From: Umezawaea sp036375055
GTDB taxonomy: Bacteria; Actinomycetota; Actinomycetes; Mycobacteriales; Pseudonocardiaceae
Reading direction: 5' to 3'
Length of the DNA: 64,000 nucleotides
NCBI RefSeq assembly: GCF_036375055.1
Contig: NZ_DASUSQ010000043.1
Coordinates: 8,472 to 72,471 of the forward strand
Made by a program: the position numbers and the translations under genes. The notes below the pieces were generated by a model. That model had not been told where the DNA came from. It searched no databases and worked only from the letters and a program-made list of their open reading frames with translations. Shown piece by piece: positions 1 to 11,000 of the stretch; position 1 is the stretch's first letter, and each line of letters opens with the position of its first letter.

Positions 1-1
1 T

Positions 2-3000
2 CTGACGCCGCTCGACGTCGACGTGATCGAGGCCCACGGCACCGGCACCAAGCTGGGCGACCCCATCGAGGCGCAGGCGCTCATCGCGGCCTACGGCCCG
101 GAGCGCGAACGCCCGCTGCTGCTCGGCTCGGTCAAGTCCAACATCGGCCACACCCAGGCCGCCGCCGGTGTCGCCGCGGTCATCAAGACCGTCCTGTCGC
201 TCCAGCACGGCGTCATCCCGAAGACGCTGCACGTCGACGAGCCGTCGCCGCAGATCGACTGGAGCTCCGGCGCGGCCGAGCTGGTCACCGAGACCCGCCC
301 GTGGCCCGAGACCGGTCACGCCCGCCGCGTCGGCGTCTCGTCCTTCGGTTACAGCGGCACCAACGCCCACGCGATCCTGGAGCAGGCTCCACTCCTCGAT
401 GTGGAGGTGGCCGAGCGCCACGAACTGCCGATCGTGCCCGTGGTGCTGTCGGGCAAGACCCCCGAGGCGCTGCGCGAGCAGGCCGCGAACCTGGTCCCGC
501 TGGTGGAGCGGGGGATCGACCTCGCCGACCTCGCGTTCTCCGCCGCCACCACGCGGGCCAACCTGGAGCACCGGTCCGTGCTCGTCGCCGACGGCCGCGA
601 CGACCTGCTCGCCGGTCTCGTCGCACTGGCCGACGGCTCCACCGCACCCGGCCTGGTCCGCGACGAGGCCGTGATCGGCCGCACCGCCGTGCTGTTCACC
701 GGCCAGGGCAGCCAGCGGATCGCGATGGGCCAGGAGCTGTACGCCGCGTTCCCGGTGTACGCCGAGGCCTACGACGCCGTGTGCGCGCACCTGGACCCCC
801 GCCTCGCCGAGGCGATGGCCGACGCGGACCTGCTCAACCGGACCGAGTTCACCCAGCCCGCCCTGTTCGCGATCGAGGTCGCGCTCTACCGCCTGGTCGA
901 GTCCTGGGGCGTGCGCCCCGACTTCCTGGCGGGCCACTCGATCGGCGAACTCGCCGCCGCCCACGTCGCCGGGGTGCTGTCCCTGGCCGACGCCGCCGCG
1001 CTGGTCACCGCGCGCGGCAAGCTGATGCAGGCCCTGCCGACCGGCGGTGCGATGGTCGCGGTGCAGGCCACCGAGGACGAGGTTCGCCCCCACCTGACCG
1101 ACCGCGTGTCCATCGCCGCGGTCAACGGGCCCCGCTCGGTCGTCGTCGCGGGCGACGAGGACGCGGTCGAGCAGGTCGTGGCGCGCTTCGCGGACCGCAA
1201 GTCCAAGCGGCTCACCGTGTCGCACGCGTTCCACTCGCCGCGCATGGACGGGATGCTGGCCGAGTTCCGGACGGTCGCGGCGGGTCTGTCGTTCCGCGCC
1301 CCGATGATCTCGATCGTCTCCACGCTGACCGGCGGGCTCGTCACGGCCGAGGAGATCACCTCGCCGGACCACTGGGTCAAGCACGTCCGCGAGGCCGTCC
1401 GCTTCGCCGACGCGGTGAAGACCCTGGAAACCGCCGGTGTGGCGACGTTCCTGGAGCTGGGCCCGGACGGCGTGCTGACGGCGATGGCCGCCGAGAGCAC
1501 GACCGCCGCCCTGGTGCCCGCGCTGCGCAAGGACCGCTCCGAGGTGCGGAGCGTCGTGTCCGCGCTGGGCGCGGTGCACAGCCGTGGCGTGCGGGTCGAC
1601 TGGTCCTCCTACTTCGCAGGCTCCGGCGCGGTGCGCGTCGAGCTGCCCACCTACGCGTTCCAGCGCGAGCGCTACTGGCTCGACGGCACGAAGTCCAAGC
1701 AGGACGTGCGGTCCGCGGGCCTCGGCGCCACCGACCACCCGCTGCTCGGCGCGGTCCTGCTCTCGCCCAACGGCGAAGCCCTGTTCACCGCCCGCCTCTC
1801 CCGGTCCGGCAACGCCTGGCTCGCCGACCACGTGGTCGCGGGCAACGTCGTCGTGCCCGGCACCGCCCTGGTCGACCTCGCCATCCGCGCCGGTGACCAG
1901 CTCGGCTGCGGCCACCTCGACGAGCTGCTGCTCCAGGCGCCGCTGGTGCTGCCCGAGCGCGGCGGCGTCATGGTGTGCGTGTCGGTGTCCGAGCCCGACG
2001 CCTCCGGCCGCCGCCCGGTCACCCTGTACTCCCGCCCGGAGGGCGACGAGGAGACGGCGTGGACCACCCACGCCACCGGTGTCCTCGCCGACGAGACCGT
2101 CTCCGCCGGGTTCGACCTGACCGCGTGGCCGCCGCCCGGCGCCGAGCCGGTCGAGGTGGGCCCGGTCTACGACGACCTGGCCGGTGCCGGCCTGTCCTAC
2201 GGCCCGGTGTTCCAGGGCCTCAAGGCCGCGTGGCGCGACGGCGACGACGTGTACGCCGAGGTGGCGCTGCCCGACTCGGAACACCGCCAGGCCGCCAAGT
2301 TCGGTGTGCACCCCGCGCTGCTCGACGCCGTGCTGCACGCCCTCGCGCTGAACTCGGGGAAGGGCGAGGGCGGCTCGCTGCCGTTCTCGTGGAACGGCGT
2401 GAGCCTGCACGCCGCGGGCGCGACGGTGCTGCGCGCCAAGATCTCCCCGTCCGGCCACGGCGACGCGGTCTCGGTGCACGTCGCCGACGGCGGCGGCTCG
2501 CCGGTCGCGCGGATCGACTCCCTGGTGCTGCGGCCCATCGGCGGCCAACCGCTGAAGTCCGCCACCGGTCACGCCGACTCGCTGTTCCGCATCGACTGGA
2601 CGCCGCTGTCCCTGGAGGACAAGGCGCCCGACACCAACGCGGTCACGCTGGTGGTCCCGGACGGCGACGTCCGCGAGGTCACCGCCTCCGTGCTCGCCGA
2701 CGTGCAGGCGTTCCTGGCCGAGGAGTCCGACGCGGTGCTGGTCGTGGTGACCAGCGGTGCCGTCACGGCGCTGCCCGGCGAGAACACCACGAACCTGGCG
2801 CACGCCGCCGTGTCCGGCCTGATCCGGGCCGCGCAGTCCGAGCACCTCGACCGGATCGTGCTGGTCGACGCCCCGGAGGGCCTGCTGGGCACCGAGGTCG
2901 CCAGCGGCGAGAGCGAACTGGCGGTCCGCGGCGGCAAGGCCTACGCGCCCCGGCTGGTGCGGGCGTTCTCCGGCACCGTCCCCCGCTTCGACGCCGAGGG

Positions 3001-5077
3001 CCCGTGGCGGCTGGACTTCTCCGCGCAGGGCACCGTCGACAACCTCATCACCGTCCCGTGGCCCGAGGCCGAGCGCGACCTGGAGCCCGAGCAGGTCCGG
3101 ATCGGCGTCCGCGCGGCGGGCGTGAACTTCCGCGACGTCATGAACACCCTCGGCATGTACCCCGGTGACGCGGGCCTGATGGGCCTGGAGGCGGCCGGCG
3201 TCGTGCTGGCCGTCGGGTCCGCCGTGGACCGCCTCGCCGTCGGCGACCGGGTCATGGGCATGATGGACGCCTCGTTCGGCCCCGTCGCGCTGGCCGACCA
3301 CCGCATGGTGTGCCCGATGCCCGACGGCTGGTCGTTCGCCGAAGCCGCCGCCGTGCCGCTGGTGTTCCTGACCGCCCTGTACGGCCTCAACGACCTGGGC
3401 GGCCTCAAGCCCGGCGAGTCGGTCCTCGTCCACGCAGCCGCCGGTGGTGTCGGCATGGCCGCCACGCAGGTGGCCCGCCGGCTCGGCGGCGAGGTCTACG
3501 GCACCGCGTCCACCGGCAAGTGGCACGTGCTGCGCGCGGCCGACCTGCCCGAGGACCACATCGCCTCCTCCCGCACCACGGACTTCGAGCGGCAGTTCAC
3601 CACCGCCACCGGCGGACGCGGCGTCGACGTCGTCCTGGACGCCCTCGCGGGCGAGTTCGTGGACGCCTCCCTGCGCCTGGCCGGTCTCGGTGACGGCGGC
3701 CGGTTCGTCGAGATGGGCAAGACCGACATCCGCGACGCCGACGAGGTCGCCGCCCAGTACCCCGGCGTCACCTACCGGGCGTTCGACCTGATCGAGGCCG
3801 GGCCCGAGCGCATCCGCGAGATGCTCTACCAGCTCTACGACTGGTTCTCCGCGGGCGACATGAGCCCGCTGCCGGTCACCACCTGGGACCTGCACCGCGC
3901 ACCCGAGGCGTTCCGCTACCTCGGCCAGGCCAAGCACATCGGCAAGGTCGTCCTCACCATCCCGGCGAAGCTCGACGGCACCGTCCTCATCACCGGCGGC
4001 ACCGGTGGTCTCGGCGCGGAACTGGCCCGGCACCTCGTCGGCCAAGGAGTTCAGCACCTCGTGCTGACCTCCCGCCGAGGCCCGGACGCGCCCGGTGCCG
4101 CCGAACTGGTCGCGGAACTGGACGCGCGGGTCGACGTCGTGGCCTGCGACGTGTCCGACCGCGCCGCCGTGGAGGCGCTGCTGGCGGGCATCCCGAACCT
4201 CTCCGGCGTCGTGCACACGGCCGGTGTGCTGGACGACGGGGTCCTGGAATCCCTGACGCCCGAACGGTTCGACGCCGTGTTCGCGCCGAAGGTCGACGCC
4301 GCCCGGCACCTGCACGAGCTGACGCTGGACCGAGACCTGGCCGTGTTCGCCCTGTTCTCCTCCTCGGCCGGTCTGCTGGGCTCGCCCGGCCAGGCCAACT
4401 ACGCCGCCGCCAACACCTACCTCAACGGCCTCGCCACCCACCGCCGGTCGCTGGGCCTGCCCGCCGTCGCGATGGACTGGGGCCTGTGGGACCAGAGCGC
4501 GGGCATGGGCGCGGGCCTGTCGAAGGTCGACCTCGCCCGCATGGCCCGCGCGGGCATCCCGGCCCTGTCGGTGCCCGAGGGCCTGTCGCTGTTCGACGCC
4601 GCGCTCGCGCTGGACGCGGCCGTGGCCGTGCCGATCAAGCTCGACCTCGCCGCGCTGCGCACGAGCAAGACCGAGCTGCACCCGCTGCTGCGCGGCCTGG
4701 TCCGCCAGCCGGTGCGCAGGGCCGCCGCCGGTAGCGGCGCGGAATCCTCGCAGTGGAGCCAGAAGCTCGCCGCGCTGAGCCCCGCCGAGCAGGACGACCT
4801 GCTGCTGGACATGGTCCGCGGCCAGGTCGCCATCGTGCTCGGCTTCTCCTCCGCCCACCAGGTCCAGGCCGGTCGCGGCCTGGTCGACATGGGCCTCGAC
4901 TCGCTGTCCGCCGTGGAGCTGCGCAACACCCTCAGCTCCGCCACCGGTCTGCGGCTGCCCGCCACGGTCGTCTTCGACTACCCGACGCCCCAGGCGCTCG
5001 CCGGTCACCTCCGCGAGGAACTGGTCGACACCGGCGACTCCGGCGCCAAGAAGGCCGTCGCGTCCACGGTCGGCTCC
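2..5077 (+). other. Module M1: KS(partial)-AT(malonyl)-DH-ER-KR-ACP
   Basis: Only the C-terminal part of the KS is present (2-391). It has the EAHGTGT and KSNIGHTQ histidines, while the catalytic Cys is upstream. AT spans about 683-1680, with active Ser at 938-940 (GHSIG) and HAFHS at 1223-1237. DH spans about 1706-2550, with catalytic His at 1829 in an intact HxxxGxxxxP motif and Asp at 2324 in HPALLD. ER spans about 3005-3966, with nucleotide motif HAAAGGVGMAA at 3431. KR spans 3977-4690, with LDD (B-type), catalytic Ser, Tyr 4400 and Asn. ACP has its phosphopantetheine Ser at 4901 in GLDSLS. All reductive motifs are intact, so full reduction of the beta-carbon to CH2 is expected. Confidence 0.93.
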
Positions 5078-8000
5078 GACGAGCCGATCGCGATCGTGTC
5101 GATGGCGTGCCGCCTGCCCGGCGGTGTCCGGTCGCCGGAGGACCTGTGGGACCTGGTGACCTCGGGCCGCGACGCGATCACGCCGTTCCCCACCGACCGC
5201 GGCTGGGCCACCAAGCTCGGGTTCGACGTGTCCGGTGGAGGTTTCGTCGAGACCGCGACCTCTTTCGACCGCGACTTCTTCAGCATCAACCCGCGCGAAG
5301 CGCTGGCGATGGACCCGCAGCAGCGGATGCTCCTGGAGACCACGTGGGAGACGTTCGAGCGCGCCGGCATGGACCCGACGTCCGTGCGGGGCAAGCAGAT
5401 CGGCGTCTACATCGGCGGCAGCGCCACCGACTACGGCGACGGCATGGACATCCCGGAGGAGCTGGCGGGCCTCGTGCTCACCGGCATCACCCCCAGCGTC
5501 ATGTCCGGTCGCATCGCCTACACGTTCGGCCTGGAAGGCCCCACGTTCACCGTCGACACCGCCTGCTCGTCCTCGATCGTCGCGCTGCACCTCGCCGCGC
5601 AGGCCCTGCGCAACGGCGAGTGCGACAGCGCGCTCGTCGGCGGCGTCATGGTCCTCGCCACGCCGTCCGTCTTCGCCGAGTTCGCCACGCAGAGCGGTCT
5701 CTCGCCCGACGGCCGCTGCAAGGCGTTCTCCTCCGGCGCCGACGGCACCGGCTGGTCCGAGGGCGTCGGGATGCTCCTGGTGGAGCGCCTGTCCGACGCC
5801 CGCCGCAACGGCCACGAGGTCCTCGCCGTCGTGCGGGGTTCCGCCATCAACCAGGACGGCGCGTCCAGCACGCTCACCGCCCCCAACGGCCCGTCGCAGC
5901 AGCGCGTCATCCGCCAGGCCCTCGCCAACTCCGGCCTCACGCCGGACGAGGTCGACGTGGTCGAGGCGCACGGCACCGGCACGCGGCTCGGTGACCCGAT
6001 CGAGGCGCAGGCGATCCTGTCCACCTACGGCCAGGACCGCGACCGCCCGGTGCTGCTGGGCTCGCTGAAGTCGAACCTCGGCCACACGCAGGCCGCCGCC
6101 GGTCTCGCGGGCATCATCAAGATGGTCGAGGCCCTGCGCCACGGCGTCGCGCCGAAGACCCTGCACGTCGAGGAGCCGTCGCCGCACATCGACTGGGCCG
6201 CGGGCGCCGTCGAGCTGCTGGCCGAGAACACCCCGTGGCCCGAGACCGGCCGTCCCCGCCGGGCCGCCGTGTCCGCGTTCGGCATCGCGGGCACCAACAC
6301 CCACCTGATCCTGGAGGAGGCGCCCGCAGCCCGGCCCGAGAAGGTCGAGCGGACGTCGGTTCCGCTGGTGCCGGTGCTGGTGTCGGGCAAGACGTCCGAG
6401 GCGCTGCGCGAGCAGGCCGCGAACCTGGCCGCCTACCTGCACGACGAGAACACCGAGCTGGTCGACGTCGGCTACTCGTCCGTGGCGACCCGTGCGACGT
6501 TCGACCACCGCGCGGTGGTCGTGGCGCGGGACTGGAACGAGCTGATCGACGGCCTGGACGCGCTCGTGCTCGGCCAGGCGCCGACCGGTGCCGTGGTGGA
6601 CGGGGCCCTCGCCGTCCTGTTCACCGGCCAGGGTTCGCAGCGGCTCGGCATGGGCCGCGAGCTGCACGAGACGTTCCCCGCCTACGCCAAGGCCTTCGAC
6701 GAGGTGTGCGCGGAGTTCGACGTGCCGGTCCGCGAGGTCGTCTTCGGCACCGACGCCGACGCCCTCGACCAGACCGGTCTCACGCAGCCCGCGCTGTTCG
6801 CCGTCGAGGTCGCGCTGTACCGGCTGGTCGAGTCGTGGGGCGTCAAGCCCGACTACCTGGCGGGCCACTCCATCGGCGAACTCGCCGCCGCCCACGTGTC
6901 CGGCGTGCTGTCCCTGGCCGACGCCTGCGCGCTCGTCGGCGCTCGCGGCCGGTTGATGCAGGCCCTGCCGACCGGCGGGTCCATGGTCGCCATCCAGGCC
7001 ACCGAGTCCGAGGTCCGCGCCCGGCTGGTCGGCCGCGTCTCGATCGCGGCCGTCAACGGCCCCACGTCGGTGGTCGTGGCCGGTGACGACGACGCCGTGG
7101 AGGCCGTCGTGGCCGCGTTCGCGGACCGCCGCACCAAGAAGCTCAGCGTCTCGCACGCGTTCCACTCACCGCGCATGGACGCCATGCTCACCGACTTCCG
7201 CGCGGTCGCCGACCGGCTCACGTTCCACGCGCCGCGCATCCCGATCGTGTCCACGCTGACCGGGCAGCTCGCAGACCCGGAGGACCTGGCGTCGCCCGAC
7301 TACTGGGTCCGCCACGTGCGCAACGCCGTCCGGTTCGCCGACGCCGTCCGCACGCTGGAGGGCAGGGGCGTCAGCACGTTCCTGGAGTTGGGCCCGGACG
7401 GTGTGCTCACCGCGATGGGCCAGGACAGCGTCACCGACGCCGTGCTGGTCGCCGGGCAGCGCCGCGACCGGCCGGAGGCCAAGGGCCTGCTGCGCGCGGT
7501 CGGGCTCCTGCACGCCCGCGGTGTCCGCGTCGACTGGTCCGCGTTCTACGAGGGCAGCGGCGCGCAGCGCGTCGACCTGCCCACCTACGCCTTCCAGCGC
7601 GAGCACCTGTGGTTCGAGCCCGCCAAGGAGGCCGGGTACGCCCCCGACTCGATCGAGGCCAAGTTCTGGGACGCCGTCGAGCACGAGGACCTGGCGTCGC
7701 TGGGCGCGGCACTGTCCGATGAGGACTCGCAGGCGTTCGACGCCGTGCTGCCGGTGCTGTCGCGCTGGCGCAGGGACGCCCGCAGCGAGTCCACCGTGGA
7801 CGGTTGGCGCTACCGGGTCGAGTGGCGGCCCACCGACGTCGGCACCGCCTCGGCCCGTGGCCGCTGGCTGGCCGTCGGGACCGACGACGCCGCGTCCGCG
7901 CTGACCGACCGCGGGGTCGAGGTCGTCACCGTCACCGACCCGGCGTCCGCCGCCGACCTCGGCCGGTTCGACGGCGTGCTCGCGTTCCCCGCCGACGTCA

Positions 8001-11000
8001 CCGAGGCGCTGCTGACCGTCCAGGCGCTCGCCGACGTCGACGCGCCGCTGTGGCTGGTGACGCGCGGAGCCGTGATGACCGGCCGCGCCGACCGCCCCAG
8101 CACCCCCGAGGCCGCGCAGCTGTGGGGCCTCGGCCGGGTCGTCGCCCTGGAGCACCCCGAGCGCTGGGGTGGCCTGGTCGACCTGCCCGCCGACCTCGAC
8201 AAGCGCGCCGCGGACCGGTTCGCCGCCGTGCTGGCCGGGTCCGAGGACCAGGTCGCCGTCCGCTCGTCCGGCGTCTTCGGCCGCAGGATCGTCCACGCCC
8301 CCGCGGGCGCGGGAACGGCGTGGACGCCGCGCGGCACCGTCCTGGTCACCGGCGGCACCGGCGCGCTCGGCGGGCACGTCGCCCGCTGGCTGGCCGGTGC
8401 GGGCGCGGAGCACGTCGTGCTCACCTCCCGCCGCGGCGCCGGGGCACCGGGTGCCGCCGAGCTGACCGCCGACCTCGAAGCCCTGGGCGCTCGCGTCACG
8501 ATCGCCGCGTGCGACGCGGCCGACCGCGACGCCGTCGCCGCGCTCGTCGCCGAACACCCGCCCACCGCCGTCTTCCACGCCGCGGGCACGGACCACACCG
8601 AAGCGGTGGAGGGACATCGGCTCGACACGTTCGCGCGGGTGCTGGCGGGCAAGGTCTCCGGTGCCCAGCACCTGGACGAGCTGGTCGGGGAGGTCGACGC
8701 GTTCGTGCTGTTCTCCTCCATCGCGGGCATCTGGGGCAGCGGCGGCCAGGCCGCCTACGCCTCCGCCAACGCCCACCTGGACGCGCTCGCCGAGTCCCGC
8801 CGGGCCCGTGGGCTGACCGCTCTCGCGGTGTCCTGGGGCCCGTGGGCCGACGCGGGCATGGCCGTCGAGGGCAGCGACGCCGCCGAGCAGCTCCGCCGCC
8901 GCGGTGTGGTCGGCATGGCGACCGCCCCCGCGATCACCGCGCTGCGCCGGGCGATCCGCGCCGACGACACCACCGTCACGGTCGCCGACGTCGACTGGAC
9001 CCGGTTCGCGCCGGTCTTCACCGCCGCCCGGCCGAGCCCGCTGCTCGCCGAACTCCCCGAGGTCGCCGAGAAGCCCGTCCAGACCACCGAGGACTCCTCG
9101 CTGGCCCGCCGGATCGCGGCCCTGCCGGAGGCCGAGCAGGCGCACGCGCTGGTGGAGCTGGTGCGCGCGCAGGTCGCCTCGGCCCTCGGCCACGCCTCCG
9201 CCGACGCCGTCCGCCCGGACCGCGCGTTCAAGGAGCTGGGCTTCGACTCGCTGACCGCCGTCGAGCTGCGCAACAGCCTCGTCACCGCGACCGGGCTCAG
9301 CCTGCCCGCGACGCTGGTGTTCGACTACCCGAACCCGGCCGCGCTCGCCGCGCACCTGCGCACCGAGCTGGTCGGGTCCCGCTCCGCCACATCGAACACG
9401 ACAGCGCTGACCCCCGTCACCGCGGCCGTGACCGACGACCCGATCGCGATCGTGGCCATGTCGTGCCGCTTCGCCGGTGGTGTCTCGTCGCCGGAAGACC
9501 TGTGGAGCCTGCTCGTCGAGGGCCGCGACGCGATGACCGGCTTCCCCGCCGACCGCGGCTGGGACCTCGACCTGTACGACCCGGACCCCGACGCCGCGGG
9601 CAAGTCCTACGCCCGCGAAGGCGCGTTCCTGCACGACGCGGGGGAGTTCGACCCGGCGTTCTTCGGGATCAGCCCCCGCGAGGCCCTGGCGATGGACCCG
9701 CAGCAGCGCCTGCTGCTGGAGACGTCGTGGGAGGCGTTCGAGCGGGCCGGGATCGACCCGGCGTCCGTGCGCGGCCAGCAGGTCGGCGTGTTCGCTGGCA
9801 CCAACGGCCAGGACTACGGCGCCGCGCTCACCTCGCTGCCCAGCGAGCTGGAGGGCTTCTTCGGCACCGGCAACGCGGCCAGCGTGTTCTCCGGCCGCAT
9901 CTCCTACACCTTCGGCCTGGAGGGCCCGGCCGTCACGGTCGACACCGCGTGCTCCTCCTCCCTCGTGGCCCTGCACCTCGCCGTGCAGGCGCTGCGCAAC
10001 GGCGAGTGCGACCTGGCCCTGGCCGGTGGCGTGACGATCATGTCGTCGCCGGGGGCGTTCATCGACTTCTCCCGCAACCGCGGCCTGGCCGTGGACGGGC
10101 GCTGCAAGGCGTTCGCGTCCGGCGCCGACGGCACGGCGTGGGGCGAGGGCATCGGGATGCTGCTCGTGGAGAGGCTGTCCGACGCGCGGCGCAACGGCCA
10201 CCAGGTCCTCGCGGTGGTGCGCGGCACGGCCGTGAACCAGGACGGCGCGTCGAACGGCCTGACCGCCCCGAACGGTCCTTCGCAGCAGCGGGTCATCCGC
10301 CGTGCGCTGGACCGCGCGGGCCTGGCACCGTCCGACGTGGACGTCGTCGAAGCCCACGGCACGGGTACCGCCCTGGGCGACCCGATCGAGGCGCAGGCGC
10401 TGCTCGCGACCTACGGCCAGGACCGGGGAACGCCGCTGCTGCTGGGCTCCGTCAAGTCCAACATCGGCCACACGCAGGCCGCCGCCGGTGTCGCCGCGAT
10501 CATCAAGTCCGTGCTGGCGATGCGGCACGGGATCGTGCCCAAGACCCTGCACGTCGACGAGCCGTCCGCGCAGGTCGACTGGTCCGCCGGTGCGGTCGAA
10601 CTGGCGACCGAGACCGTCGAGTGGCCCGAAACGGGCCGCGTTCGCCGGGTCGGCGTGTCGTCGTTCGGCATGAGCGGCACCAACGCCCACGCCATTGTGG
10701 AGCAGGCTCCAGCCGAACCGGAGGTGGAGCGGGCCCCCGTTCCCGTTGTGCCGATCATCCTGTCGGCCAAGACCCCGCAGGCCCTGCGCGAGCAGGCCGC
10801 TCGCCTGATGACCGTGGACGCCGACCTGGCCGACATCGGCTTCACGCTGGCCACCGGCCGGGCCGGGCTGGAGCACCGCGCGGTGGTCATCGCGGGTGGT
10901 CCCGACGAGCTGGAACGCGGTCTCACGGCCGTGGCAGGCGGCACCGGGGCGCCCGAGGTGGTGCGCGGGTCGACCGCGACCGGCCGACTGGCGTTCCTGT